15,236 bases of DNA from the NCBI GenBank assembly GCA_014904845.1, contig MU119865.1, positions 1 through 15,236 of the forward strand, read 5' to 3'. This document shows positions 1 through 12,724 of this stretch, in pieces. The stretch's first letter is position 1. Each line of letters opens with the position of its first letter. The DNA comes from Acephala macrosclerotiorum (taxonomy: Eukaryota > Ascomycota > Leotiomycetes > Helotiales > Mollisiaceae). A program made the translations under genes and the position numbers. Below the pieces are notes generated by a model. It had not been told where the DNA came from. It did not search any database and saw only the letters and a list, made by a program, of their open reading frames with translations.

Positions 1-1396
1 TTTAAATTTATAATTATTATATAATATTATTTAATTAAATTTTATTATATAAAAAATTATAAATATTTATATAAATTTTAATAATAATTTTAATATATTT
101 TTAATAAAATTCGTTTATTTTAATATTGTTTTTATTAAAAAAAAAAAATTTATTTGTAGTTTAAATAATAATTAAAATTTGTATATAATAATAAAATAAA
201 TTTATTTTAAAAAATAAAAAAATATTATTAATAAAATAAATAATTTTTCCAATTTTAATATTTTTTAAAAAAAGAAATAAAGTATTTATAAAAAACGTTT
301 ATTTAAAGCAATTTAAAATTTTTGAAACGATTAATTTATTTATTGAGATTTATTTTATATTTAATAATTTAAAATTTAAAAAAATTAATAAAATAAAAAA
401 TATAATAATTAAATATTTAAAAAATATTATTATTATTTGATTAAAATTTAATAATATTAAATTTTCGAGTTCAATATATTATAATAATATTTAAATAAAA
501 TATTAAAACGTGCGATTTAAAAAATTCGATATTTGATTATTAATTAAATAATTTTGATATAAAAATTGAAAATTAAAAATCGTTTAAATTATTTTAAACA
601 ATTTTCAAAACGTAAAAAGATTTTATATTTTTTTTTTATTTCGAGTATTATTAAACGTAATAAACGAGTTTTTTTTTTGAATTAAAAATCGAGTATTTTA
701 ATTTATGTTTTTATTTAAATTAATTAAAAATTAAAAATTTTAAAAATTTTATTTTTTAAAAAATAATTAAAATTAAATATACGATTTGTCGATTTTTTGT
801 TTCGTTTTTAAATGTTTTATATTAAAATTAGAATTTGAATTACGTTTTAATTTATTAGATTTTTTGTAATTTTAAAAAATAATTTTTAAAAAAATTTTAA
901 AAAAATTAAAAATTAAAATGTAAAATTTAATATTTTTAATTTTTAATTTATTTAAAAAAATATTTTAAATTTAAAAAATTTAATAAATAATTAATTATAA
1001 AATGCATTTAATAAAAAATATTTAATAAAATTTAATTTTATAAAAATTTTCAAATTTATAATTTATTAAACGATTATTTTATATGAAAAAAAAATAAATA
1101 AATTTATTATTATATCGAGTTTTTTCGAAAAAAAAAAAATTTTATATATATACGTTTAAATAAATTAATTAGTTTATACGTGATTTATTATATAATTATT
1201 TTCGATATTTATATTATTAATAAAATTACTATAAATTATTCGTATAATTTTAATTTTTTATTCGAATACGTTGAATTAATCGTTAAAAGTAATCGATATA
1301 TTATAATTTATAAATATTTTTTTATTTTAATAATTAAATATTAAAAAAAAAAATTTTAAAATTTTTTAAAATTTTTTCGAAAAACGATTATTAAAA

Positions 1397-1535
1397 TTAT
1401 TAAAAAATATAATTAAATATATATTGAATTTAAAATATAAAAAAAATTAAAAGTTTTTTATATATATAAAAAAATTATATAAAAAATTAAAAATATATAT
1501 TATAAATATATATTTAAAATTTAAATTTATTTTTT
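1397..1535 (+). repeat. Dispersed repeat, copy A (more eroded)
   Basis: This segment aligns in direct orientation with 8602-8711. The first part (1397-1445) matches 8602-8650 with a single mismatch (G at 1426, T at 8631). After a 29-bp extra segment, 1475-1535 aligns with 8651-8711 with eight mismatches. In six of these, copy A has T or A where copy B has C or G in the transition direction; the other two are C in B against A in A. Copy A has only one G or C in the aligned bases, so it is the more eroded copy. No coding capacity or terminal repeats are visible, and the parent element is unknown. Beyond the right edge, a loose resemblance continues for about 20 bp around a shared AATAAA-GTTTTTA word. 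Confidence 0.7.
1436..1477 (+). repeat. 29-bp partial tandem duplication inside copy A
   Basis: The word TATAAAAAAATTA occurs at 1465-1477 and, with one extra A, at 1436-1449, so the two are 29 bp apart. Copy B has the word once, at 8641-8653. The length difference between the copies is therefore bounded by short direct repeats, as expected from replication slippage. It could be a gain in copy A or a loss in copy B; the sequence does not say which. Confidence 0.5.
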
Positions 1536-2281
1536 AATATTTTTATATAAATAAAGTTTTTATAATATTTATATACAAAAAATAAATATAAATTTTTATA
1601 TATTATAAAAAAATTAATTACGTTTTTAATAAATTATAATTAAAATCTAATAAAAAAAAACGATTTATAAAAAAATAATAAATATAAAAAATATAAAAAA
1701 TATATAAATAATTTGTAAACAAATAAAAATAAAAAAATTATATTTAAATAAAAATTTTTTTAATTAATATTTAAATAATAAAATTATTAAAATTAAATTT
1801 TTTTTTTGAATAAAAAGTTTTATTTAATTTTTATAAATTTTTAAAATACGTTGAATTTATTTCGAAATAAAAATTTAAATAAATTATTTGTAATTTGTTT
1901 TTAAATATAAATATATTATAAATTAATACTATTTTTAACGATTTTTTTATAAACGAAATAATAATAAATTTTAATATATTTAATTCGATTATAAAATTAA
2001 TCGTTTTTAATTATTTTTATAAATAATTAAAAAATTTTTAATTAAAATTAAAATCTTTATTAATTTGTTAAAAAAAAATTTATAATTAAATAATTTTTGT
2101 AATAATATTAATTTATTTAATATATTTGATTTTATAAAAAAAAAAAAAATTGTAAATTAATATTTTAAAAATTAAAAAATAATAATAAAATCGAAATTAA
2201 AAATTTAATTAAAAATTGATCATTGAAAATTAAAATTTTTTTATTTAATTCGAATTCGTAAAATCGTTTAATAATTAAAAA

Positions 2282-2293
2282 ATTTCGCGAAAT
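2282..2293. repeat. 12-bp palindrome centred on CGCG
   Basis: ATTTCGCGAAAT is perfectly self-complementary. A shorter version of the same core, TTCGCGAA, occurs at 5675-5682. Both keep two adjacent CpGs in surroundings that have lost nearly all other G and C. Confidence 0.5.
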
Positions 2294-5200
2294 ATTAAAT
2301 TTATATATAAAATATATTTAATATATTTAAAAATTCGTTTAATAATCGTTATATAAATTTTTATAAAATTCGAAAAAAATTAAAAAATAATAAAAATAAT
2401 AAAAATTAAATTAAATCTAGTATTAAATATAATATATATAAAAAAATCAATTATTAATTAATATTTTTTTAAAAATTTTAATTTAATTTTATAATCGTTT
2501 TTTGTAAATATAAATCGATTTAAAATTTTTATAAATATTTTAAAAATATTAATATTTGATTTAAAAACTTTTATAATAAAAAAATTATTTAAAGAAATTG
2601 TAATAATTAAATTGTTTTTATAAAAAATCAAAAAATTTGTATTTAATATTTTAAATTTAAATTTTTTTAAAAATATAATAAAAATATTATATTATACGTA
2701 AAATAATTATTTTAAATCGTAAAACTTTTTTTGAAATTTAATAGTATTAATAATATTATATTTTGTAAATAATTTGATTTAAATATTAATATTAATTCTT
2801 TTATAAAAAAATTTTATTATTATATATATTTATTTAAATTTGTAATTAAAAATAATAATTATAATAAAAATAATTTTATAATTTATAAATTTAATTATAA
2901 AACAAATATTTTATAAAAATTAATTTTTTTTTATTATTTAAAATTACGAATTATTTAATAAATTTTATATTATAAAAAAATTTTATATATATAATTGTTT
3001 TGATTTTAAAAATTTATTTATTTGTAAAAAATTTTGAATTAAACGAATAATTTTTTAATATTTATATTTTATTTTTAATTAAAAAATTATATTCGTTTTA
3101 AATAATTTTTTTTATTATAATTAAATTAAAATTTTTATAATTTGTTTTAAAGTTTTAAATTTAAATAATTTATAAAAATTTAATTTATTAAAAGAAATTA
3201 AAAAAAGAAAATTTATTAAAAATAAAAATATACGTAAAAATAAAATATAAATTAAAAAAATTTAATAATTTGAAATTTAATAAAAATAATAATAAAAAAA
3301 TAATAAATTAATATATTTTGTATTTAATAATTTAAAAATTATAATTTAAAAAAAAGAATTTTAAATAAAAAAATAAATATTAAATTTAATTAATATTTTC
3401 GAAATTTTTATTAGCGTTTTATTATAAAATATATTTAAAATTAAAATTTTATAAAATAAATAAAATAATATTAAATAAATTTTTGAAATTGTTTTTTAAA
3501 TAATTTATTAATTTATTTTAAAAAAAGTTTTTAAAAGTTTAAAAATTTTAAATAGTTTTTTAAAGATTTATATTATAAAATTTTTTTAATTTAATATTTT
3601 TAATATTTAAATCGTATTTATATTTTTAAATATATTAATATTTAATTATTCGATAAAAATTTGAATTTTTCAATAATAATTTGTTTGATTAAAAAATTTT
3701 GAAATTAAAATCAATAATTAATTTTTATTAAAAATTAAAAATCGAAATAATAATAAATTTTTAATCGTTTAAAATTTTAAAAAAAAATAATCGAATTTTT
3801 TTATTTAATATTTAAAGTATTTAAAAACCATTTTTGAAATAATAAAATTTAAAATATCAATATTTAAAAAATTGAAATTAAAAAAATCAAAAATCAAAAA
3901 ATTAATATTTTAATTAATATAATTTGAAAAAAATTGTCAAAGTATTATTAAAATTTATTATATATTTAAAAAAAAAAAACAAAAAAATAATTATTAATTT
4001 AAACGACGATTTTTAATTAAAACGTTTATTTTTAAATTGAAATTAATCGTAAAATTATTAAACGATTAAAAATTAAACGATTAATAATTTAAATAAATCG
4101 AATTAATATTATATTTTTTATAAAGAAATTTTTTATTATAATACGTTTTTTTTAAAATTTAATTTTAAAAAAAAATTAAAATAAAAATCGATTTAATATA
4201 TTTAAAAATATAAATAATTTTAAATTTAATAAAGTTAAAAAAAAAAATTTCAATTTAATTCATTTTTAATATTTTTAAAATTAAATTATTATTAAATTAT
4301 TTATTTAATAATTTATAAAATAATATTGTAATAAATATAATTATTTAATTTTAAAATTCAATAAATATTATTTTTTTTGTATTTAATAAAAATATTTTAA
4401 TTAATTTTATTGTAAATAAATTTTATAAATTTTTTTGAATTATTATAATAAATAATAAACTCGAAATAATAAATATAATTAATATATAATTTTTAATCGT
4501 TTTATATTTCAAAAAAAAAAAATTTAATTTTAAAATAAAATTTTTTTATATAAAAATAATTAATATATTTAACGATTTTTAATTAATATTTTAAATTAAT
4601 ATTAATATATTTCAAAATAAAAATAATTTTATAATAAATTATATAATTAAAATATTTAATAAATTTATTTATTTAAAAATTATAAAATTTTATTAATTTT
4701 TAATTAATATTTTTTTATGAAATTTTTTTTATAATTTTTTAAAAATATATTTACTATTATTATTATTTTAAAAATATTTAATTATTTAATTTAAATTCGA
4801 ATATTTGTAATATTTTTTAAAATAAATAAAATAATTTATAATTTCGTTTTTAAATTTAATAATATAAATACGAATTATTTTAAATTTATTATATTTAAAA
4901 ATAATTAAATATTGATTATTATTATAATTTTTAATTAATATTAAATTAATAATATTTAAATAAATAAAATTTATTTTATATTTTTTAAATTCGATAAAAT
5001 AATTATAAAAAAAAGATTTTTTAATTAAAATATAAATTTTATAAACGTAAAAATTAAAATAATATTTTTTTATAAAATTAATATTATTATATATAATAAA
5101 AAGTTTTTTAACGTTTTATATTTTTAAATATTTAAATCGATTATATTATTAAATTATATTTTGATTAATAATATAAATTTGAAATATAATTAATTTTTTA

Positions 5201-5394
5201 AAAACAAATTTAAAATTAATTAAAATAATAATAAAAAGAAATTTAAAATCGAAATTTTTTTTTAAAATAAACGAATAAAACGTTTGAAAAAAAAAATTAA
5301 AAACGAGTAAAAAAATTAATTTGTTAAAAAAATTAATAATTAAATTATATAATCGAAAAAAAAATAATAAATTTAATAATATTAATAAATTTTG

Positions 5395-5532
5395 TAATAA
5401 ATTATTTTATTTAATTAAAAAATTAAAAATTTATATTTTATTATTATATTAATTTTAATATTTTTAATAATTTAAAATATTAAATTTTAAAATATTATAA
5501 ATTTAATATTATATTTAAATAATTAAAATATT
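5395..5532. other. 138-bp stretch without any G or C
   Basis: Pure A/T between the G at 5394 and the G at 5533, made of TTTAAAAT/ATTTTAAA-type words. It lies just upstream of the 60-codon open frame that I reject as a gene. Confidence 0.7.
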
Positions 5533-6979
5533 GAAATAAAATTAAAAAATTTATCGTAAAATAAAATTTGATATTATTAAATTGTATATAAATTCTTTTA
5601 TTATTTTTATTGAAAATAAAAATATTAATAATTTTAATATTTTCAAATTTAATATTATTATAAATATTGTAATTTTCGCGAATAAAATTATTAAAAATAA
5701 AATTGAAAAAAATATTAATAATATAATTAATATAATTAATATTAATAATTTAATCGATTTATAAAATTCAAAATAAATTAAAAAAAATATATTTTAAAAA
5801 AAAAAGAAATTATTATTAGAAATTTGATTATTAATAATTATATATAAAATAATATTTAAATTATTATTAAAATAAATAAAATTAATTTGATTATAATTTC
5901 AACGATTTTAATATTTAATATATTTATATTAAATTATATAATTCTTTTTATTATAAAAAGTATTATATGTAATATAATTAATAAATTTAAAAATAGAAAA
6001 AATAAAATTGAAATTTTTAATTAAAATAAAATTATTTAAAATTTATAAAAATAAAATTAAATTTTAAACGAGTTTTTTAATTTATTGAAAAATAATAATA
6101 TTAATATTTTAATCGTTTTTTTAAAACGATATAAAAATAAAAATTTTAATTTTTTTAAAAAAATTTTTAAAATTTTTTTGTTTTTTATATTTATAATTTT
6201 ATTTTTTTTATTTTTTATTAAATTTTTTTTAAAATAAAAATATTTAATAAAAATATTTAAATTTAATATAATAAAACTTTTTGTAATAAATAGAAAAATC
6301 GAAAATATTAAAATTAAATTAATTATATATTAAAAAAATAATATTAATAAATATAAAAAAAAAATTTAATATTTTTTTTTAATATATATTTTTTGAACGA
6401 TTTTATCGAATATAATAATCGAGTAAATTTGAATTTTAATAAAAATTAAAAATTGAATTAAAATAATAATAAAAATTTCATAAATAAAATTAAAATTTTA
6501 AAGAAATTATAAAATCAATTAAATTTAAAAAAATATTATAATCGAATAAAAATTTAATAATTTATTATTAATTTAAAAATAATTGATTAAAAAAATCGAA
6601 AATATTATTATATTTTATAAAATGCAAATTATAAAATCGAATTATAAATTTTATAAATTTTTTAAAATTAATTTTATAATTAATTTAAAATATATTTAAT
6701 ATTAAAAAAATTTGTTTAAAGTTTTTAATTTTTTAATAATTATTATATTTGTATTTATTTTAAATAATTATATATATTTGAATTTATTTTTCGTTTTATA
6801 TTAAAATAATTTTATTATATATAATTTTTTTTATTTTTTATTTAATTTTTTTAATATTAAAATTGATTATTTATTTTGTAATAATAAAAAATTATAAAAG
6901 TATTAATAATAGTAAATTACGAAATTCGTATATTAATATTATTATATTTAAATATTTATTTATTATAAAATATTTTTTA

Positions 6980-7061
6980 AAATAAAAATAAATTTTAAAA
7001 AAATTTAAAAAAAATTTTTGAAATAAAAATAAATTTTAAAAAAATTTAAAAATATTTTTTA
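6980..7061 (+). repeat. 41-bp tandem duplication
   Basis: The unit at 6980-7020 is followed directly by a second unit at 7021-7061, matching at 38 of 41 positions. One difference is G at 7020 against A at 7061, that is TTTTTG against TTTTTA, a TpG-to-TpA change in the expected direction of erosion. The sequence just before the first unit (ATATTTTTTA) resembles the end of the second, so part of an earlier unit may be present. The repeat is non-coding. Confidence 0.7.
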
Positions 7062-7119
7062 CGACGAGATTTGAATTAAATCGAAAAATGTAATCGAAAG
7101 AATAAAAATAAATATTTTG

Positions 7120-7155
7120 AAAAAAAAAAATTTGTAAAAAAAAAAAAATTTATAA
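7120..7155 (+). repeat. A-rich short tandem duplication
   Basis: A run of 11 A then TTTGTA (7120-7136) is followed by a run of 13 A then TTTATA (7136-7154). The units differ by A-tract length and by one G-to-A change, which is a TpG-to-TpA transition. The stretch to about 7178 is nearly all purine plus T triplets (AAGAAAAAAAGAAAA). No function can be assigned. Confidence 0.45.
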
Positions 7156-7450
7156 GAAAAAAAGAAAATTTTAAAAAAAAATATATTAATATTATATTTC
7201 AAATTATTTGTATAATAATATAAATAAAATTTTTATAAGTTTTAATTAAAAATTATTAAAAAAAATTATTATATAATTTTGAATTAATTAATTAAATAAT
7301 AAAAAATTGAAATTGAAAATAAAAATCGAATATTTGAATTAAATTTTTAAATTAATTTACGATTTGAAATAAAAATAAAAATAATAAATTAAAAAAAAAT
7401 TCGATAAAAAAATTAATAATTGAATTAAATATAAAAATAAAAATTATAAA

Positions 7451-7470
7451 AAAATAAAATAAAATAAAAT
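7451..7470 (+). repeat. AAAAT microsatellite
   Basis: Four perfect AAAAT units occur in a row. Short pentanucleotide repeats like this arise easily by slippage in DNA of this composition. Confidence 0.75.
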
Positions 7471-7676
7471 TAAAATTTAAAATATAAATTCGAATAAATT
7501 GATAAAATTTATAAAAAAATAATTATTTTTTTAAAAATTTACGTTTACTAATAAAATTTTTAAATTGTAAAATTTTAAATTAAATAAAAAATAATTCAAA
7601 TTAAATTTTTTGAAAAATATAAAAAAATGTATTTTTAAATATATTTTAAATATAGTAAAATTATTAATTGAAATTG

Positions 7677-7830
7677 TATTATATAAAATAATAATAAAAA
7701 AAAAAATTTTTTAAATTTAAAAAAAATTTATTTAATAAAAATAAAATAAATAAAAATTTTAATTTTAATTTTTATTAATTTTATATATTATTTTTTATTT
7801 TTATTTTTATTTATTTTAATTATTTATTTT
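7677..7830. other. 154-bp stretch without any G or C
   Basis: This is the longest run of pure A/T I found in the window. It ends at the CpG at 7831. It includes T-rich and A-rich halves with short AAAAT/ATTTT words and no visible function. Confidence 0.75.
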
Positions 7831-8601
7831 CGTTTTATAATATAATAATTAATTTTTAATTATAATAATTATTATTATAAGATTTTTATAAATTATTAAA
7901 ATATTAATAAATAAAGTTTTAATATTATAAATATAATTAAATTGCAATTATTAAAATGTAAATTATTATAATTAATAAAAATATTTATAATATAAAAATT
8001 ATTTAAAATAAGAATATTATTTTCGATTTATAATATTTGATTAAAAATTAAAAAATTTATAAAAACGCGATTAAAATAATAAATTTGTTTATTAATATTA
8101 ATATATAATCAATAATTAATTTAATAAATAATTATTTATTTATATAGTATATTCAAATTGTAAATTCGAAATTTTAAACGTAAATTTTTTTTGGAATAAA
8201 AAATTAAAAAATGATTTAATATTTTCAATATAAAAAAAAACGATAAAAAATATAAAAAAATTAAAAAAATAATTAATTAATTTCGTTTTAAATATATTAA
8301 ATATAATAGATTTAAATTTTAATAAAAAAAATAAATTCGAAATAAAATAAAATAAACGATTTTATATTAAAATATTTAAAAAAAGTTTTTATTAAAAAAA
8401 ATAATAATTATTTGATTTTTAAAAAATTTATTTTTAACGATATTTATAAAACGTAAAAATCAAAATTATTTTTAAAATATTAATTTAAATATATTTTTTT
8501 ATAAATAAAAAAAATTTAATTAAATAAATCGATAAAATTTTAATAAATAAATAAAATAATTTATTTGATTAAATTTAAATACGAAATTTTGAATTTATAA
8601 T

Positions 8602-8711
8602 TTATTAAAAAATATAATTAAATATATATTTAATTTAAAATATAAAAAAATTATATAAAAAACTAAAAACACGTATTGTAAATACATATTTCAAATTTAA
8701 ATTTCTTTTTT
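8602..8711 (+). repeat. Dispersed repeat, copy B (less eroded)
   Basis: This is the direct-orientation partner of 1397-1535. It keeps C or G at 8663 (CT), 8670 (CA), 8672-8673 (CG), 8678 (TG) and 8685 (CA), where copy A has T or A. It also has C at 8692 and 8705 where copy A has A. It lacks the 29-bp segment present in copy A. The repeat lies on the point where the plus-strand non-CpG skew changes from G-rich to C-rich. The pair shows that a repeated sequence diverged mainly by loss of C:G pairs, as RIP would do. AT-rich DNA gives spurious matches, but 49 aligned bases with one mismatch plus the ordered transitions make chance unlikely. Confidence 0.7.
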
Positions 8712-9036
8712 CAACAAAAATTAATAAACGTTTTTATTTTTTAAAAACGCGTATAATTCGTATTAATAATATTCGATAAAAAATATAATAATATAAAATT
8801 TACTATTTTAAAATTTATACGATACGTAAAAGTTTTAAATAATTTAAATGTAATTATTAATAATAAAAATAATATTTTGTAAATTTGTATAAACTCGAAA
8901 AAGTCTTTATAAAAAAATATTATAATTTTGAAAAAATATATAAAAATAAAAAAATATTATTTAATAATACTTCAAAAAAAAAAACGAAGAATTAATTAAA
9001 TTTATTCGAAAAAAATTCGATATTATTTGTAAATAT

Positions 9037-9066
9037 AAAAATAAAAAATTTAAAAATAAAAAATTT
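9037..9066 (+). repeat. 15-bp perfect tandem repeat
   Basis: AAAAATAAAAAATTT occurs twice back to back (9037-9051 and 9052-9066). Decayed AAAATTT-type words follow to about 9094, one of which keeps a C in ACAATTTT. It is non-coding. Confidence 0.6.
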
Positions 9067-9573
9067 AAAAATTTAAAATTTACAATTTTAAAATTTAATA
9101 TAAAATTCGAATATTAATATTATAATTTTTTAAAAACAAAAATATAAAAAAAAAAAATTGCAAAATATAAAACAATAAATATATCGTTTTTAAATATACG
9201 ATAAATCGAATATAATATTATTATAAAATAAAATATCGAAAAAATAATTATTTGAATATTTTTATTAATTAAAATTTTAAAAATAATTACAATTATTTAA
9301 AAATTTATAAATATCGACAAATAAAACAAATTTAATTAATATTAAAAAATAAATAATAATATTATAATAATTACTATAAACGATAAAAATAAAAATTAAA
9401 AAATTTATAAATTTATTAAATTAATATAATTAAAAATAAATCGTATTATATTATTATTTTGAAAAATATTTTTATTAAATATATAAATATTGTTTACGTT
9501 TAAAAATTGTAAATAATCGTAAAAATAATTATATAAAATTATTTAAATTTCGATTTAAAATATTAATATACGT

Positions 9574-9594
9574 AAAAAAAAAAAAAAAAAAAAA
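9574..9594 (+). repeat. Poly(A) run of 21
   Basis: A run of 21 A directly follows an ACGT tetramer. It could be slippage expansion or the remnant of a retroposon tail. No target-site duplication or element body can be recognised around it. Confidence 0.8.
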
Positions 9595-10201
9595 TTTAAT
9601 AATATCAATTAATAATAAACAAATTTTTAGTTTAAATAAATATTAATAAATATTTAATTTTTAATTATTATAAATTATTTAATATATACGATATTATTAA
9701 TTATATTATATATATATATTTTTCAAATATTTAATTAATAAAAATTTTAATATTTAATATAATATATTCAAATTAAATATATAAATAATATATTATAAAA
9801 AAAATTTAATAAATTGATTTAATAATAACAATATAAATTTTATTAATATATTAAACGTATTTATTTAAAAATACGAATATATTATTTTTTTTTATTTTTT
9901 TTAATATTTATTTTATATATATATTTATTAAAAAAATATATATTATAATTCGAATTACGTTATTCAAATAATTATAATATTTAATCGAAAAATAATTTAA
10001 TTAAAATAAATATATTTTTAAATTTTAAAAAAAAAATTAAAAAAATTTATTAAATTATTAAAATTAAAATTATATGTTTTTTCTATTTATAAATATAATA
10101 TAAATTAATAATTTTGTAAATATATTTATAAAAAGTTTCGATTTAACGATTAAAATAATAAATAAATTATAAAAAAAAAAATTATATAATGTTTTAATAA
10201 A

Positions 10202-10259
10202 CGTTCGATTATTAAAAAATATTAAATTTATATCGATTTTCGAAAAATAAATTCGTACG
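10202..10259. other. CpG cluster
   Basis: Six CpGs (10202, 10206, 10234, 10241, 10254, 10258) fall in 58 bp and nothing else there is G or C. It lies directly beside the 136-bp G/C-free stretch 10260-10395 (apart from its first base, A 10260). Confidence 0.55.
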
Positions 10260-10395
10260 AAAAAATAATAAAAATATATATATTTTTTTTTATAATTTAT
10301 AAAATAAAATAAAATTATTAATAATATATTATTAATAATATAAAAAATTATATAAATTTTTATAAAATTATTAAATAATATAAATTAATATTAAA
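10260..10395. other. 136-bp stretch without any G or C
   Basis: Pure A/T between the G at 10259 and the G at 10396. It contains the 26-bp palindrome. A further G/C-free stretch of 124 bp lies nearby at 10534-10657. Confidence 0.7.
10314..10339. repeat. 26-bp perfect AT palindrome
   Basis: Two copies of the self-complementary word ATTATTAATAAT (10314-10325 and 10328-10339) are separated by AT, making a perfect 26-bp palindrome. About two palindromes of this length are expected by chance in 15 kb of nearly pure A/T, so significance is low. Confidence 0.6.
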
Positions 10396-10954
10396 GTTTT
10401 AAAAAAATATTATATTTAATAATATAATTATAAAAAATATTATAAAAAAAATTCAAATTATTTTAATACGAAAAACGATTTAAAAATTTTTTTTTTTATA
10501 AATAAAATAATATTAATTATTTAAAATAAAATCATATAATTTTATTAAAAAAAATTAAATAAAATATAATAAAAATATTAAATATTTTTTTAAAATATAA
10601 TAAAATTATAATTAAATTATTTAAAATATATTAAAAATATATAAAAAATATAATATACAAATTTTTTAAATAATACAATCGATAAAATTACTTTTTTAAT
10701 ATTTAAAAACTCGTAAAAATAATTATAATATTAAAAATCGATAAAAAAAACAAATTATTCGTTCGATTTTAAAAAATAATAATATTATTTTTATATATAA
10801 ATAAAAAATTTAAACGTATTATAATAAAACATTTTATTATAATTGCATTTATATAAAGTATTTTTAATTTTTAATATAAAAAGATTTTATTTAAAAAATT
10901 CGTAATAAATTTAATTATAATATTTATATATAATATAAAAATTGTAATAATAAA

Positions 10955-10965
10955 CGAACGACACG
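10955..10965 (+). other. Most G+C-rich short patch
   Basis: CGAACGACACG holds three CpGs plus one extra C, 7 of 11 bases G or C, which is the highest local density I noticed. Its reverse complement includes CGTTCG, a word that recurs in the middle block. Confidence 0.5.
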
Positions 10966-11270
10966 TTATAATAATTATTATAAATATATAAAAAATATTT
11001 AATATTTTTTTCAAAAAACGATTTTTATAACAAATAATTAATTAAAATTATTTATTTATTTTATTTAAATTTATTAACGTTTTTTTTACAAATAAAAAAA
11101 TTTAAATTAAATTAAAAAAAAAATTACGAACAATTATAATAATAAATATAAAACGCTATAAAAATTATTATTATTATAAGTATTTTATATATTATATTTC
11201 ATATAAACTTTTATTTAAAATTTTAATTTACAATTTAAATATATTAAAAATATACAAAGTATTTTAAATG

Positions 11271-11288
11271 AAAAAAAAAAAAAAAAAA
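11271..11288 (+). repeat. Poly(A) run of 18
   Basis: A run of 18 A is followed directly by six T and a CpG, so the A-tract and T-tract form a small self-complementary junction. No function can be assigned. Confidence 0.8.
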
Positions 11289-12724
11289 TTTTTTCGTTTT
11301 TAAAAAAATTAAAAAAATTAATTTTATTAAAAAAAAAGTAATTATATTTTAAATTATATAATAAACGATAATTTTATAATATATTTAATTATAATAATTT
11401 TAAAAATCGAAAATTAATTAATTTTTTAATAATTTAATATATAATTCGATAAAAAATTAATATTTAAATAATATATAATTAAACGAGTAAATATAATTAA
11501 AAAAATTATATATTATATTCAAAAATTAATTCAAATAATTTACAAAGTATCGATTTTTTTATTACGCAAAATAATAATTATTTATATAATATTAAAATAT
11601 AATATATAAATCAAATAAAATTTTTATTAATTTAAAAACAAATTAAAAATAAAATAATAAATATTAAAATAAAAAAATATATAAAATTTATTAATAAAAT
11701 ATTTATTTTAATAATTAAAAAATATTATTAATATAAAAAACTATTTTAATAAGAATTTTTTTTCGAAATATGAATTTGTTTTTAATAATAATAATTTTAA
11801 AAAAAATTTAAAATATAATTTATATTATAATTATAAATTATCAATAATTAATATTTTAAAATAAAAATTTAATATATTTCAATTATAATTCGTAAATTTA
11901 TATTATAATACAAATTATAAAATAAATTTAATAAAAAAATTTAATAAAAATTCGATATTAAAAATTTTCAAATAATAATAAAAAATTTTTTATTAATAAA
12001 TATTATTATTTTTTCGAATAAATTGAAATAATATATTAAAGAAAAAAAATACATTAAATACGATTATATTATATATTAAAACGAATAATAAATCGCTAAT
12101 AAATTAAATTTTATTAATAATTTTTTATATGTATTTAATATAAAAATAATAAAAATTTAAAAAAAAATTTTATACGCGATTAAATTTTTTTAGAAATTAA
12201 TTAAAAACGATTTTGATTATATATTAATAATATTTTTAAAAAAATATTATAAATTTATTTTAATAAATTTTTTTGAATTATTAAAAAATTATATTTATAT
12301 ATAATATTAAAATTAAATAATTTTTAAAATATATTAAAATTAAAAAAAATAAAACTATAAATAAATTAATAAATTAAAATATTATAAAATTATAATAAAA
12401 CGTTAAATTAATATTAAAATTAATAATATTTAATAATCAAATAATAATATAATTTTTTTTTAAATTAAATAAAAATAATATAATAAAAAAAATTAATTTT
12501 AAATTTTTTATATTATACAAAAAATGAAATACGATTTATATCGATAAAAAATTGTTTAAATTTTCTTTTTTTAAATCAATTTTATATTATTATTTCACGT
12601 AATATTATATTAAATTTAAATATAAATATACGAAATTTAATTATTCGTATAAAAAATTTAATATTTCGAAATATTTGATTTTATATTATAAAATATATAA
12701 ATCAATTATTTATTAATAATAATT

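Larger units (their letters stand above)
1..8640. other. Left sub-block: G-skewed non-coding AT DNA
   Basis: This stretch has no gene. Non-CpG bases are about 183 G to 55 C on the plus strand, and CpG occurs about once per 69 bp (about 126). Surviving G is mostly in TTG contexts. CpG is sparse at about 2521-3600 and 4321-4920 and denser at 1261-1295 and 1921-2400. Recognisable contents are repeat copy A, the 41-bp tandem duplication, an A-rich 18-bp duplication and an AAAAT microsatellite, each listed separately. Between them I see only A/T tracts and scattered CpGs. Counts are by eye and may be off by a few per cent. Confidence 0.7.

Noticed and set aside
1265..1857. Shared 13-mer AATACGTTGAATT at 1265-1277 and 1845-1857
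   Set aside because: The flanks do not align convincingly, and a match of this length around a CpG has a sizeable chance expectation here.
5582..5764. 60-codon open frame starting at TTG, composed mostly of Asn, Ile, Lys and Phe
   Set aside because: It has no ATG start and no recognisable motif. A few frames of this length are expected by chance over six frames of about 15 kb at this composition. It is open because AAT/ATT/AAA triplets repeat in phase.
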